Origin: Rhodanobacter glycinis
Lineage (GTDB): Bacteria > Pseudomonadota > Gammaproteobacteria > Xanthomonadales > Rhodanobacteraceae
Length of the DNA: 64,000 nt
Assembly (NCBI RefSeq): GCF_900114325.1
Contig: NZ_FOSR01000009.1
Span: 62,001 to 126,000, forward strand
Direction of reading: 5' to 3'
The position numbers and the translations under genes are program-made. The first letter of the stretch is position 1, and every line of letters begins with the position of its first letter. The notes under the pieces were generated by a model. It was not told where the DNA came from. It saw only the letters and a program-made list of their open reading frames with translations, and ran no database searches. Below are positions 24,732 to 34,547 of the stretch, in pieces.

Positions 24732-26012
24732 TCAGAGCATGAAATGCCGGGCGGACATGCCCAGGGCGAGGTACTGCGCCAGCACGACCCACCCTGCCAG
24801 CGTGGTCCGCTCGACGACGTTGCCATCCTGCCGACGCAGTGCCAGCCACAACGCCAGCGGTATCAGGGTGTAGCGCCCGTCGATCAGCCATGAGGCAGAC
24901 AAGTAGAAGGCAGCGAACGGAAACAGCACCCATGCCTGCGGCAGCACGAATCGCGTACCGGCCAACGCGCATGCGGCGACCGTGGCGACCAGACCGAAGC
25001 CCAACCAGGCCCAACGCTGCCCGTCGACCGCCACCAGCACCGCGTTGTGGATGAAATAGTCGGGGCTGACATGGTTGAAGAAGTTGTCGACCTTGAAGCC
25101 GGTGACGTAGGCCAGTAACACGATCACGGGAAGCAGCCACGGCCAGTATCGTCGGCATGCTTCGCGCCCGAACCACCGCAACCCGCCAATCAGCTGCAGC
25201 GGCATGAGGACGCCGGCGACGAACAACAGGAAGAACGGGTTGCCCCAGTGAAAACTCATGTCCGGATGGATCAGCGCCTCGGGCTTCGAGAAAACGATGG
25301 TGCCGTTCCACGCCCAGTACACGACAAACAGCACAACCACGGCCAGGTACGGCCATGCAATCGCCAGCATCCGGTACCCAGCCCGCCATGGCCGCCAATC
25401 CGTTTCTTGCAACAACGGCCACAGGGCGAAGCTGGCCAGAAAGCCAGCCCAGACCACATCGTTCTGCCGCACCAGCAGGGCCAGCAGCAGAATCCCACCC
25501 GACAGCACATGGCGCCCACCACGCGTCGCCCACAGCGCGGCAAGCACCAGTGCAACCGACAGGATGTCCGTATAGACCAGGAATCCGTAGGGATACAACA
25601 GTGGAAAGAACGCGAACTGCGCTGTCGCCCGCGCCGCATGGCGGCGATCCACTCCGCGTCGCAGCAGATAGAACATGCCGATGCACGCCAGGTCGAAGCC
25701 CATGTTCACGACGCGCATGGCCGCCAGCGTGTCGTGACCGGCCAACGCCAGCAACCCGGCCACCAGCAGGTGGTAGCCGGGGATATTCGTCAGTGTGGGC
25801 AACACCCGGAAATGGCCATGCAGGAAATCGTGGATCTGCGCGGCATGAACCAGCTCGTCGCCGATCAGCATCGGTTCCCGGATCGCGCGCAGGGCCGCCA
25901 GAGCCCAGGCAAGCGCAAGCACGGCAATGGCCAGAAGCTGCCAGCGCCTGCGTGAAACAACATCGGCGATGCGATTCGATGTCGCACCCGTGTCGGACCA
26001 CCGCTTGCCCAT
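24732..26012 (-). CDS. ALG10/DIE2-like multi-pass membrane glycosyltransferase
   Basis: The 426-residue protein has about ten hydrophobic helices. Its N-terminal loop GDELVHAAQI (D52, E53, H56), then TLTNIPGYHLLV and MRVVNM, and the later FFPLLYPYGFLVYTDI and LLVRQNDVVW segments match the order of motifs in eukaryotic ALG10 (DE..H..Q, TTLPGLY, RLVN, FLYYTD, FRQTNIVW). ALG10 adds the last glucose to the dolichol-linked oligosaccharide. The bacterial protein probably uses a polyprenyl-phosphate sugar donor, but its substrate is unknown. The ATG at 26012 is chosen because GGGGAG lies 7 bases upstream. It follows glnD by 70 bases. Confidence 0.75.
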   Translation of the reverse strand: MGKRWSDTGATSNRIADVVSRRRWQLLAIAVLALAWALAALRAIREPMLIGDELVHAAQIHDFLHGHFRVLPTLTNIPGYHLLVAGLLALAGHDTLAAMRVVNMGFDLACIGMFYLLRRGVDRRHAARATAQFAFFPLLYPYGFLVYTDILSVALVLAALWATRGGRHVLSGGILLLALLVRQNDVVWAGFLASFALWPLLQETDWRPWRAGYRMLAIAWPYLAVVVLFVVYWAWNGTIVFSKPEALIHPDMSFHWGNPFFLLFVAGVLMPLQLIGGLRWFGREACRRYWPWLLPVIVLLAYVTGFKVDNFFNHVSPDYFIHNAVLVAVDGQRWAWLGFGLVATVAACALAGTRFVLPQAWVLFPFAAFYLSASWLIDGRYTLIPLALWLALRRQDGNVVERTTLAGWVVLAQYLALGMSARHFML

Positions 26013-26082
26013 CCCTGCTCCCCATCCTGCAACCATCACGGCATCGTCGAACACCGCGCGGCTGCACGGCAAGTCTTTCACC

Positions 26083-28743
26083 TCAGGCGCTGGCCTTGGC
26101 ATTCCCCACGCGCCGCAACAGTGCCTGCAGCAGTTTTTCCTGCTGCTCGCCGGACAAGGGCGCGTCATGCCGGTCGGTGATTTCGAAGAAATCTTCCACG
26201 CGCTCGCCGAAGGTGGCGATGCGTGCATCGTGCACGCGCACGCCCACTTCGAGCATGGCGTGTGCGGCGGCGGCCAGCAGGCCGGGACGATCGGTGCATA
26301 CCAGCGCCAGCTGGGTGCGCTCGCCGGCGGCGTTGAAGGCGATCTTCGGCGGCATCTGGAAATACTTGAGGTGGCGCGACATGCTGCGCTTGGCCGGCGC
26401 AACTGGCGCCGGCTGCGCCAGCGCGCGTTGCAGCCGTACGCGCAATTCCTCCGCGCGCGGCAAGCTGGCTGGCTCCTGGGTGTCCGATTCGAGCAGCAGG
26501 AAGGTATCCAGCGCACGTCCCGTCTGCGATTTCAGGATGCGCGCCTCCACCACCGAGAAACGCATGCGGTCGAGCATGGCGGTGACGGTGGCGAACAGGC
26601 CGTCGCGATCGGCGGCGTAGACGAACAATTCGGTGCTGCCGCGCACCGAGAACGGGTGCACTTCGATCAGCGGCGTCGCACCCTTCGCACGCAGGATGGC
26701 CAGGGTCTGCCAGGCAATCTGCTCGGGTCGATGGCGCAGGAAACTCAGGTCGGGGAAATCGGCCCACACCGTGGCAATCGCATCGGCGCCCAGCCCTTCG
26801 GCCAGCAGCAGGTTGAGGGCGCGCTCGCGGCATTCGCGCACGCGCGCCGAGGCGTGCAGCGGCAACTGCACGTCGCTGCGCAGGGCATAACGGGCCGCGG
26901 TGTAGAGATCGGCGAGCAGGCGGTCCTTCCACGCATTCCACAACCGCGGGCTGGTGCCGATGATGTCGGCCACGGTCAGCACGTATAGATGATCCAGCCG
27001 CGCCCAGTCGCCCACCTGATCGGCAAAACGCTGCACCACCGCGGGATCGGTGATGTCCTGGCGCTGTGCGGTGGTGCTCATCAGCAGATGCCAGCGCACC
27101 AGCCAGGCGACCAGTTCGATGTCTTCCGGCGGCAGATCCAGCTTGGCGCAGAACGCGCGCGCATCTTCCTCGCCCAGCACTGCGTGATCACCACCACGCC
27201 CCTTGGCGATGTCGTGGAACAGCCCGGCCAGCAGCATCAGCTCGGGTTTGTCGAACGTGGGCCAGATCTCGCAGCCAATGGGAAAATCGCGACGCGCTTC
27301 CGGATCGGCAAAGCGTGCCATGTTGCGCAGCACGCGCAGCGTGTGCTCGTCCACTGTGTAGACGTGGAACAAGTCGTACTGCATGCGTCCGAACACGGTG
27401 CCGAACGCCGGCAGCACCGCGGCCAGCAGGCCGTGCCGGTTCATCCGCCACAGCGCATCCACCGCCGGAGCACCACGTCGCAGCAGGCGCAGGAACGCGG
27501 CCAGCGTCTGCGGATCGTCGGCCAGTGCCGTGCCGTGGATCGCGGTGGCCTGGTGGACGCGGCGCATGGTGTCGGCGGTGAAGCCGATCAGCCCCGGCTG
27601 GTCCAGCCGGGCGATGAAGATTTCCACCAGGGCAGCGGGCCGACGCATGAACAGCTCGGCATCGCGCACCGCCAGCCGCGAGCCGTAGCGCACGAAATCC
27701 TCGCCCACCGGTTGCGCCGCACTGGGCGTTTCCAGCATCTCCACGAAGCGTTCGGCAATCTGCATGCCCAGCCGTTCCACCAGACTGGCGGCGCGGTAGT
27801 AGCCCTGCATGAACTGCTCGACGCCCAGGTTCTTGGCGTGTTCGTCCTCGAAGCCCAGTCGCGTGGCCAGCCCGCGCTGGTAGTCGAACAGCAGCCGCTC
27901 TTCCGGCCGCCCCGCCTCGAGATGCAGCGCGTAGCGATAGCGCCGCAAGGTGGTTTCGGCCTCGCACAGGCTGACGCGTTCGGCCGGATCGAGCAGGCCC
28001 TCATTCTGCATGTCCTCGAGGCCGCCAGCATGGGCCAGCCGACGTCCCAGCCAACGCAGCGAATCGAGCGTGCGCAGGCCGCCGGGGCCGTCCTTGAGAT
28101 TCGGTTCGAGGTTGTAGGCGGTGTCGTCGTAGCGGGCATGGCGGGCGTCACGCTCGGCCAGCCGTGCGGCCAGATACTCGCGCGGCGGCCACAATTCGGG
28201 ATCGTCCACGATGCCGCGCAGGACCGCATCCAGGGCCGGGTCGCCGGCCAGCCGATACGCATCCAGCAGGCTGGTGAACACGCTGGCATCCTGCGCGGCC
28301 AGGCTGCGGCACTGCGCCGGTTCGCGCACGGCATGCCCCACCTTCAGACCGATGTCCCACAGCGTGGCAAAGCATTGTTCCAGCGCACGCAAGCGCGCTG
28401 GCTCGGGATGCTCGGCCAGCACCAGCAGGTCCACGTCCGAGCAGGGAAACAGCAGGCCACGACCGAAGCCGCCCACCGCGAATAGTGCCGCGCCGGTCAC
28501 GTCGCCGAGACAGGCACCCCACACATGGATCACCACCCGTGCCACCGATTCACCACGCCGCCGCGCCAGCGCACTGGCATCGGCGCCATCGCGAAAGGCA
28601 GTGGCCAGGGCGCGATCAACGTCGCCCAGCAATTGCCGTAGCGCGCGGCGTGCCTCGTCGGGCACGCCCGAACGCGGCACGGCAGGGGGCAGGCGCGGCA
28701 AGGGCGGCAGGGGAATGGGTCTGGGGGTGGCCACGGTCGTCAT
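26083..28743 (-). CDS. glnD: Bifunctional uridylyltransferase / uridylyl-removing enzyme of PII
   Basis: This 886-residue protein adds UMP to, or removes it from, PII in response to glutamine and so controls nitrogen metabolism. Domains in order are the nucleotidyltransferase (GGFGRGLLFPCSDVDLLVL), a helical region, the HD hydrolase (LFHDIAKGRGGDHA) and two C-terminal ACT domains that bind glutamine (DGLFATVTAMLDR and DRPGLLAAAAHAML). The start at 28743 (MTTVATPRP) matches the family length. map lies upstream on the same strand, with one small gene between. Confidence 0.97.
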   Translation of the reverse strand: MTTVATPRPIPLPPLPRLPPAVPRSGVPDEARRALRQLLGDVDRALATAFRDGADASALARRRGESVARVVIHVWGACLGDVTGAALFAVGGFGRGLLFPCSDVDLLVLAEHPEPARLRALEQCFATLWDIGLKVGHAVREPAQCRSLAAQDASVFTSLLDAYRLAGDPALDAVLRGIVDDPELWPPREYLAARLAERDARHARYDDTAYNLEPNLKDGPGGLRTLDSLRWLGRRLAHAGGLEDMQNEGLLDPAERVSLCEAETTLRRYRYALHLEAGRPEERLLFDYQRGLATRLGFEDEHAKNLGVEQFMQGYYRAASLVERLGMQIAERFVEMLETPSAAQPVGEDFVRYGSRLAVRDAELFMRRPAALVEIFIARLDQPGLIGFTADTMRRVHQATAIHGTALADDPQTLAAFLRLLRRGAPAVDALWRMNRHGLLAAVLPAFGTVFGRMQYDLFHVYTVDEHTLRVLRNMARFADPEARRDFPIGCEIWPTFDKPELMLLAGLFHDIAKGRGGDHAVLGEEDARAFCAKLDLPPEDIELVAWLVRWHLLMSTTAQRQDITDPAVVQRFADQVGDWARLDHLYVLTVADIIGTSPRLWNAWKDRLLADLYTAARYALRSDVQLPLHASARVRECRERALNLLLAEGLGADAIATVWADFPDLSFLRHRPEQIAWQTLAILRAKGATPLIEVHPFSVRGSTELFVYAADRDGLFATVTAMLDRMRFSVVEARILKSQTGRALDTFLLLESDTQEPASLPRAEELRVRLQRALAQPAPVAPAKRSMSRHLKYFQMPPKIAFNAAGERTQLALVCTDRPGLLAAAAHAMLEVGVRVHDARIATFGERVEDFFEITDRHDAPLSGEQQEKLLQALLRRVGNAKASA

Positions 28744-28797
28744 GGCACCCAGTACAGCACGGCTCAAGGCCTGTTCAAAGCCTTGCCGGGGGGCGCG

Positions 28798-29079
28798 TCA
28801 AGCGCCGTTGTGGCGTCGGCGCCACACGATCACCACACCTGTCGCGCTGACCAGCACCAGGATCGCCAGCGTGTACGCTGCCGGATTGCCCAATCCCAGC
28901 GCATTGGCCAGCAGCACCAGAGCAATCGTGGCCAGCAGTTGCAGCGGCAGGATCAGCCGCAGGCCAGCGCCCGCCTCCGGCACGCCCATACCCTTCAGCA
29001 TCAGCACCATGGAATACGTCGGCACCCACAGGATACTGAGCGCGATCAGCGCCAGCGAGACGAGGAAGATGCCGCTCAT
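28798..29079 (-). CDS. Small integral membrane protein of unknown function
   Basis: The 93-residue protein has three hydrophobic helices (about 4-24, 40-62 and 68-86) and a basic C-terminus WRRRHNGA. It lies between map and glnD on the same strand, with 30 and 54 bases on either side. I recognise no family. Confidence 0.65.
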   Translation of the reverse strand: MSGIFLVSLALIALSILWVPTYSMVLMLKGMGVPEAGAGLRLILPLQLLATIALVLLANALGLGNPAAYTLAILVLVSATGVVIVWRRRHNGA

Positions 29080-29109
29080 GTGCCGCTGCGCCGGGCCGTG
29101 GCCATCGGA

Positions 29110-29874
29110 TCAGGCATCCGGCCAGGGCGTGAGGATCTCGAAGCCGTCGTCGGTGACGGCCAGCGTGTGCTCCCACTGCGCCGACAGCGAATGATCCTTG
29201 GTCACCACCGTCCAGCCGTCCGGCAGCTGCTTGGTCTGCGGCTTGCCGGCGTTGATCATCGGCTCGATGGTGAAGGTCATGCCCTTCTTCAGCTCCAGCC
29301 CGGTGCCGGCCTTGCCGTAATGCAGCACCTGCGGCTCGTCGTGGTAGATCTTGCCGATGCCGTGGCCGCAATACTCGCGTACCACCGAGAAACCGGCCGC
29401 CTCGGCGTGTTTCTGGATCGCATGGCCGATATCGCCCAGCGTGGCCCCGGGGCGCACCGCGCGGATGCCCGACATCATCGCTTCATACGTGGTGTCCACC
29501 AGGCGCTTGGCCAGCACCGACGGCGTGCCGGCGATGTACATGCGGCTGGTGTCGCCGTGCCAGCCATCCTTGATCACGGTGACGTCGAGGTTGACGATGT
29601 CGCCGTCCTTGAGCACCTTGCCCTCGTTCGGAATACCGTGGCAAATCACGTGGTTGACCGAGGTGCACAGTGTCTTGGGGAAGCCGTGGTAGCCCACGTT
29701 GGCGGGAATCGCCTTCTGCACGTTGACGATATGCTCGTAGGCGCGCCGGTCCAGTTCCTCGGTGCTCACGCCGGGTTTGACGTAATCCTTGAGCATGGCA
29801 AGCACTTCGGCGGCCAGCTTGCCGGCAACGCGCATGCCTTCAAGGTCTTCGGGGGTTTTCAGGGTAATGGCCAT
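29110..29874 (-). CDS. map: Type I methionine aminopeptidase
   Basis: This 254-residue metalloenzyme removes the initiator methionine from new proteins. The metal-binding set is visible: VNHVICHGIPNEG, NLDVTVIKDGWHGDTSRMY, EYCGHGIGK, FTIEPMIN and WEHTLAV. It is transcribed away from rpsB, the usual gammaproteobacterial arrangement, across the 310-base region 29875-30184. Confidence 0.97.
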   Translation of the reverse strand: MAITLKTPEDLEGMRVAGKLAAEVLAMLKDYVKPGVSTEELDRRAYEHIVNVQKAIPANVGYHGFPKTLCTSVNHVICHGIPNEGKVLKDGDIVNLDVTVIKDGWHGDTSRMYIAGTPSVLAKRLVDTTYEAMMSGIRAVRPGATLGDIGHAIQKHAEAAGFSVVREYCGHGIGKIYHDEPQVLHYGKAGTGLELKKGMTFTIEPMINAGKPQTKQLPDGWTVVTKDHSLSAQWEHTLAVTDDGFEILTPWPDA

Positions 29875-29917
29875 GATTTCGCCTGTCAGGCGGCACAGCC
29901 GCTTCGAATCCGGTGGC

Positions 29918-29947
29918 TTGCCGCGTCGCCGGCGTACCGGCTACAAT
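29918..29947 (+). promoter_or_regulatory. Predicted sigma-70 promoter of rpsB-tsf
   Basis: TTGCCG at 29918-29923 and TACAAT at 29942-29947 are separated by 18 bases. Transcription would begin near 29954 and leave a leader of about 230 bases before rpsB. Confidence 0.55.
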
Positions 29948-29953
29948 TGGATG

Positions 29954-30184
29954 GTTTTGCAGGCTGCAATCGGCGCATTTCACGCCATGGCATCGCAAAA
30001 CGAACGGGAATTGTAACCGCGACGCGGTACAACACCCAAACCAACGCCACACACGCATCGGCACCGCCTTCGGGGTGCCGCGGTCGTTTCCGCCACTGAA
30101 CAGGAAACGTCGCGGTCGAAGCCGGGGATGCGTGGAGGTCCCAACCCCCGGGCCCCAAGGGTCCAGACAATTCGGAGCAACACC
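29954..30184 (+). ncRNA. Structured rpsB 5' leader (possible S2 autoregulatory element)
   Basis: The leader contains a GGCACC/GGTGCC hairpin at 30060-30079 and a CGTTTCC/GGAAACG hairpin at 30085-30109, then a G/C-rich stretch just before the ribosome site. In gammaproteobacteria S2 represses its own operon through the rpsB leader. I infer the same here from position and structure; no covariation test was possible. Confidence 0.4.
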
Positions 30185-31051
30185 ATGGCACAAGTCACCA
30201 TGCGCCAAATGCTTGAAGCTGGCGTGCATTTCGGTCACCAGACCCGTTACTGGAACCCGAAGATGGCCCCGTACATCTTCGGCGCGCGCGGCAAGATCCA
30301 CATCATCAACCTCGAGAAGACCCTGCCGCTGTTCACCGACGCGATGAACTTCCTGTCGGGCCTGGCGCAGAAGCGCGGCACCATCCTGTTCGTCGGCACC
30401 AAGCGTTCGGCCCGCGAGCCGTTGGCCGAAGAGGCCGCACGCGCCGGCATGCCGTTCGTCACCGCGCGCTGGCTCGGCGGCATGCTGACCAACTTCCGCA
30501 CCGTGAAGCAGTCGGTGGCCCGCCTGAAGGAACTGGAAGCGGCCGAGACCGACGGTTCGTTCGACAAGCTGGTCAAGCACGAAGTGCTGGCCCGTCGCCG
30601 CGAGCGCGACAAGCTGGAAAACTCGCTGGGCGGCATCAAGAACATGAACCGCCTGCCCGACGCGCTGTTCGTGATCGATATCGGCCACGAAGACATCGCC
30701 GTGCAGGAAGCCAAGAAGCTCGGCATCCCGGTGATCGCCGTGGTCGACACCAACTACAACCCGGAACTGGTCGATTACGCCATCCCGGGCAATGACGACG
30801 CCATCCGCGCGATCCAGCTGTATGCCCGCGCCGCTGCCGATTCGATCCTGGAAGGCAAGGCCGCCGCGCCGTCCGCCGCCCAGGGCGACGCCAACGAGTT
30901 CGTCGAGCTGGACGAGGAAGGCAATCCGGTGGCCAAGGACGACGAGCGCAAGTCCGCTCCGCGTCGTGACAACCGCGGTCCGGCCAAGAAGGGCGCTGGC
31001 GCCCCGCGCCGTGATGGCGGCCGTGGCTCGCGCGGCGGCGACACCGCCTGA
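30185..31051 (+). CDS. rpsB: 30S ribosomal protein S2
   Basis: The 288-residue protein opens with the S2 signature [20 protein letters not shown] and keeps [21 protein letters not shown]. It is longer than the roughly 240-residue E. coli protein because of a tail from about residue 225 that is first acidic (ELDEEGN) and then rich in Arg, Gly, Lys and Pro ([18 protein letters not shown]). S2 sits on the back of the small subunit and helps recruit S1. GGAG lies 8 bases before the ATG. tsf follows after 69 bases. Confidence 0.98.
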   Translation: MAQVTMRQMLEAGVHFGHQTRYWNPKMAPYIFGARGKIHIINLEKTLPLFTDAMNFLSGLAQKRGTILFVGTKRSAREPLAEEAARAGMPFVTARWLGGMLTNFRTVKQSVARLKELEAAETDGSFDKLVKHEVLARRRERDKLENSLGGIKNMNRLPDALFVIDIGHEDIAVQEAKKLGIPVIAVVDTNYNPELVDYAIPGNDDAIRAIQLYARAAADSILEGKAAAPSAAQGDANEFVELDEEGNPVAKDDERKSAPRRDNRGPAKKGAGAPRRDGGRGSRGGDTA

Positions 31052-31120
31052 GCGACTGCCACGTGATTTTCCGCTGCCGCGGGGCCCTGCCCCGCGGCGC
31101 AATCATTTAGAGGAATCCTG

Positions 31121-32002
31121 ATGAGCACTATTTCCGCCCAACTGGTCAAGGAACTGCGCGAGCGTTCCGGCGCCGGCATGATGGAATGCAAGAAGGCGCT
31201 GGTCGAAAACAACGGCGACATCGACACCGCGATGGAATGGCTGCGCAAGTCCGGCCTGGCCAAGGCTGACAAGAAGGCCAGCCGCGTCGCCGCCGAAGGC
31301 CGCATCGTCTCGGCGCAGAAGGACGGCAAGGCCGTGTTGGTCGAAGTCAACTGCGAGACCGACTTCGTCGCCAAGGACGCCAGCTTCCTGAAGTTCAGCG
31401 ACAACGTCGCCGACATTGCACTGAAATCCGGCGCCGCCGACATCGACGCACTGAAGGCCGCTGCCTATCCGGGCGCCGACAGCGTCGAGGAAGCCGCCAA
31501 GGCCCTGATCGCCACCATCGGCGAGAAGATCGACGTGCGCCGCATGGCCCGCGTCGCGACCGACGGCATCATCGGCAGCTATATCCACGGCGGCCGCATC
31601 GGCGTGCTGGTGGCGCTCAAGGGTGGCTCCGAGGAACTGGCCAAGGGCATCGCCATGCACGTGGCCGCGATGAATCCGCAGTACGTGCGCGCCGAAGACG
31701 TGCCGGCCGAGTTCGTAGCCAAGGAAAAGGAGATCGCGCTGGGCCAGATGACCGAGAAGGACAAGGCCAAGCCGGCCGAGATCCTCGAGAAGATCGTCTC
31801 CGGCAAGATCAACAAGATCGTTTCCGAAGTCACCCTGCTCGGCCAGCCCTACGTGCTGGACACCAATGTCAGCGTGGGTGATGCGCTGAAGAAGGACGGC
31901 GCCGAAGTCGTCTCCGTGGTGCGCCTCGCCGTCGGCGAAGGCATCGAGAAGGTGGAAGAGGATTTCGCCGCCGAAGTGATGAAGCAGGCCGGCCTGGCCT
32001 GA
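31121..32002 (+). CDS. tsf: Elongation factor Ts
   Basis: This 293-residue guanine nucleotide exchange factor recycles EF-Tu. It has the UBA-like N-terminus ([20 protein letters not shown]), the EF-Tu-contact motif CETDFVAKD and the C-terminal [11 protein letters not shown] region altered to [12 protein letters not shown] clear ribosome site AGAGGAA precedes the ATG. It shares the rpsB transcript, which ends at the strong terminator at 32067-32100. Confidence 0.98.
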   Translation: MSTISAQLVKELRERSGAGMMECKKALVENNGDIDTAMEWLRKSGLAKADKKASRVAAEGRIVSAQKDGKAVLVEVNCETDFVAKDASFLKFSDNVADIALKSGAADIDALKAAAYPGADSVEEAAKALIATIGEKIDVRRMARVATDGIIGSYIHGGRIGVLVALKGGSEELAKGIAMHVAAMNPQYVRAEDVPAEFVAKEKEIALGQMTEKDKAKPAEILEKIVSGKINKIVSEVTLLGQPYVLDTNVSVGDALKKDGAEVVSVVRLAVGEGIEKVEEDFAAEVMKQAGLA

Positions 32003-32066
32003 CCGTCATCGCTGACTGAAGGGCCGGCCATCCAAGGCCAGCCTCTTCGCGAAAACCACGCTTCGA

Positions 32067-32100
32067 ACAAGGGCCGCGAGCAATCGCGGCCCTTGTTTTT
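32067..32100 (+). terminator. Strong intrinsic terminator of rpsB-tsf
   Basis: A perfect 13-base-pair stem (ACAAGGGCCGCGA and its complement) with loop GCAA is followed by TTTT. It lies 65 bases after the tsf stop. Confidence 0.9.
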
Positions 32101-32186
32101 GGTGCGCCTCGAACGAATGCCACTGCCAGGCCGCACCACGCATGAATCACGCGTCATGAACATGTCTCATTACATGCTGGCAACGC

Positions 32187-32192
32187 TATAAT
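32187..32192 (+). promoter_or_regulatory. Consensus -10 element before pyrH
   Basis: TATAAT lies 34 bases before the pyrH ATG and after the tsf terminator, so pyrH probably has its own promoter. No good -35 hexamer is seen at the expected distance. Confidence 0.5.
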
Positions 32193-32225
32193 GTGGCGGT
32201 TTACCTCACACAATCCGGAGACCCC

Positions 32226-32948
32226 ATGAGCGACCAGCCCAAGTTCCACCGCATCTTGCTCAAGCTCTCCGGTGAGGCACTGATGGGCGAGGCCGATTAC
32301 GGGATCGACCCGAAGGTGATCGGCCGCCTGGCCGACGAGATCATCGAGGTGCAGCGCGCCAACATCCAGGTGGGCGTGGTGATCGGCGGCGGCAACATCT
32401 TCCGCGGCGCCGGCCTGGCCGCCGCCGGCATGGACCGCGTCACCGGCGACCACATGGGCATGCTGGCCACCGTGATGAACGCACTGGCCATGCAGGACGC
32501 CATCGAGAAGCGCGGCGGCTTCGCCCGCGTGATGAGCGCGATCCAGATCCACGACGTGGCCGAGGATTTCATCCGCCGCCGCGCCATCCGCCACATCGAG
32601 AAGGGCCGCATCGTGCTGTTCGCGGCCGGCATCGGCAACCCGTTCTTCACCACCGACTCGGCCGCCGCGCTGCGCGCCGTGGAGATCGGCGCCGACCTGC
32701 TGCTGAAGGCCACCAAGGTCGACGGCGTGTACACCGCCGATCCGGCCAAGCACGCCGACGCCAAGCGCTACGAGCACCTCACCTACGACGAAGTGATCGA
32801 ACGCAAGCTGGCCGTGATGGATACCGCCGCCATCGCGCTGTGCCGCGACGACCGCATGCCGATGCGCATCTACGACATGACCGTGCCGGGCAACCTGATG
32901 CGCATCATGCATGGCGAACCGGTCGGCACCCTGGTGGATGCCGGCTGA
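32226..32948 (+). CDS. pyrH: UMP kinase
   Basis: This 240-residue enzyme phosphorylates UMP to UDP and is needed for pyrimidine nucleotide, RNA and cell-wall precursor synthesis. It has the amino-acid-kinase fold motifs [24 protein letters not shown] and the C-terminal [15 protein letters not shown]. The ATG at 32226 is preceded by CCGGAG. It starts a new unit after the tsf terminator and is followed 65 bases later by frr, the usual order. Confidence 0.98.
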   Translation: MSDQPKFHRILLKLSGEALMGEADYGIDPKVIGRLADEIIEVQRANIQVGVVIGGGNIFRGAGLAAAGMDRVTGDHMGMLATVMNALAMQDAIEKRGGFARVMSAIQIHDVAEDFIRRRAIRHIEKGRIVLFAAGIGNPFFTTDSAAALRAVEIGADLLLKATKVDGVYTADPAKHADAKRYEHLTYDEVIERKLAVMDTAAIALCRDDRMPMRIYDMTVPGNLMRIMHGEPVGTLVDAG

Positions 32949-33013
32949 CCGGGCCTTGCCCTGCCCTCGCCTGCTATACTCGGCGGCTCGCCTGGTCCAC
33001 CGGAAAACGTACC

Positions 33014-33571
33014 ATGCTCAATGACATCAAGACCGATGCCCAGACCCGCATGGGCAAGAGCATCGACTCGCTCAAGCACGACCTGACCCGCATTCGCACC
33101 GGCCGCGCCAGCACCGCGCTGGTCGATGGCATCAAGGTGCCTTATTACGGCTCCGACATGCCCTTGAACCAGGTGGCCTCGGTCTCGCTGGGCGACTCGC
33201 GTTCGATCATCATCACGCCGTTCGAGAAGAGCCTGGTGGCGCCGATCGAAAAGGCGCTGATGGCCTCGGACATCGGCATCACGCCGACCACCGCGGGCGT
33301 CGTGATCCGCCTGAACATGCCGCCGCTGACCGAAGAGCGCCGCAAGGAGCTGGCCAAGCACGTGGCCCACGAAGGCGAGAACGCCAAGATCGCCATCCGC
33401 AACGTGCGTCGCGATGCCCTGCAGCAGGTCAAGGATCTGCTCAAGGACAAGCTGATCACCGAGGACGACGAGCGCCGTACCGACGACGACGTGCAGAAGC
33501 TCACAGACCGCTTCGTGAAGGAAGTGGACGTGGTGGTGAAGGCCAAGGAAGACGAACTGCTGGCCATGTGA
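33014..33571 (+). CDS. frr: Ribosome recycling factor
   Basis: The 185-residue protein splits post-termination ribosomes together with EF-G. It shows the family's long three-helix bundle sequence with DLTRIRTGRAST near the N-terminus, IITPFEKSLVAPIEKAL in the middle and NVRRDALQQVKDL towards the C-terminus. A -10-like TATACT lies at 32975-32980, so a secondary promoter in the pyrH-frr gap is possible. Starts and length match the family. Confidence 0.98.
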   Translation: MLNDIKTDAQTRMGKSIDSLKHDLTRIRTGRASTALVDGIKVPYYGSDMPLNQVASVSLGDSRSIIITPFEKSLVAPIEKALMASDIGITPTTAGVVIRLNMPPLTEERRKELAKHVAHEGENAKIAIRNVRRDALQQVKDLLKDKLITEDDERRTDDDVQKLTDRFVKEVDVVVKAKEDELLAM

Positions 33572-33587
33572 CCATGGCGCCCGGCAA

Positions 33588-33614
33588 TGTCCGCACGCGC
33601 CATGCATGCGGACA
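33588..33614. repeat. Hairpin in the frr-uppS gap
   Basis: The 229-base gap 33572-33800 holds an 8-base-pair inverted repeat (TGTCCGCA / TGCGGACA) with an 11-base loop. There is no T-run, so it may be a processing or attenuating structure. I see no gene in the rest of the gap. Confidence 0.4.
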
Positions 33615-33800
33615 CATGGCACCGGGTAACGCGCGCTTTCCCTCTTTCCGCCAGAAAGGGGACACCGGGAGAGGGGCCATCGTGCGACAGACCTGCAACG
33701 AAGCATGCACCGGGCAACCGTGTGGCACTTCGCACCCGGCTGCCAGCCGTCCCAGGCCCTCGTTTCCCCGCAGGGGCGCAGGATCAGCCCGAGCTTTCCC

Positions 33801-34547
33801 ATGAATTCCACGCCAACCGTTCCCCACCATATCGCCATCGTCATGGACGGCAACGGCCGCTGGGCCAAGGCGCGCCATCGCCCACGCAGTTTCGGCCACA
33901 ACGCCGGCCGCAAGGCCGTGCGCGACGTGGTGGAAGGCTGCCTGCGCCAGGGCGTGCAGGTGCTGACATTGTTCGCCTTCTCCAGCGAGAACTGGCAGCG
34001 TCCGCAGGACGAGGTCGGCGCGCTGATGGAGCTGTTCCTGCGCGCACTCGACAAGGAGGTGGACGAGCTGCACGAGCAAGGCGTGCGCCTGCGCTTCATC
34101 GGCGACCTGACCGCCTTCAGCGATGCTTTGCAGCGGCGCATGCGCGCCGCGATGACGCGCACCGCCGGCAATGACAAGCTGCACATGAACGTGGCCGTGA
34201 ACTACGGCGGTCGCTGGGACATCGTGCAGGCGGCCCGACGCGCCGCGGCCGCCGTGGCACGTGGCGAACTGCGTGCCGAGGATATCGACGAGGCCACGCT
34301 GGGCCGCTGGATGAGCCTGGCCGAGCTGCCTCCGCTGGACCTGTTCATCCGCACCGGCGGCGACTGCCGGATCAGCAACTTCCTGCTGTGGCAGGTCGCC
34401 TACGCCGAACTGCATTTCACCGACACGCTCTGGCCGGATTTCGACCAGGCTTGCCTGCAGCGCGCCATCGACGATTATGCTGGTCGCGAACGCCGCTTCG
34501 GTCGCACCGGCGACCAGGTCGCCCGCACCCAGGACCCCGCATGCTGA
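33801..34547 (+). CDS. uppS: Undecaprenyl diphosphate synthase
   Basis: This 248-residue cis-prenyltransferase makes the C55 lipid carrier for peptidoglycan and other surface polymers. The signature IVMDGNGRWAK with the catalytic aspartate, the LTLFAFSSENWQRP region and the C-terminal DLFIRTGGDCRISNFLLWQ are all present. The ATG at 33801 has no strong ribosome site but matches the family start. It overlaps cdsA by 7 bases. Confidence 0.97.
   Translation: MNSTPTVPHHIAIVMDGNGRWAKARHRPRSFGHNAGRKAVRDVVEGCLRQGVQVLTLFAFSSENWQRPQDEVGALMELFLRALDKEVDELHEQGVRLRFIGDLTAFSDALQRRMRAAMTRTAGNDKLHMNVAVNYGGRWDIVQAARRAAAAVARGELRAEDIDEATLGRWMSLAELPPLDLFIRTGGDCRISNFLLWQVAYAELHFTDTLWPDFDQACLQRAIDDYAGRERRFGRTGDQVARTQDPAC

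Noticed and set aside
23020..24873. Long plus-strand frame across dapD and the YfaZ-like gene
   Set aside because: It runs antisense to two supported genes and has no domain or ribosome site.
33572..33800. A gene in the frr-uppS gap
   Set aside because: Frames there have no ribosome site or family similarity; only a hairpin is supported.
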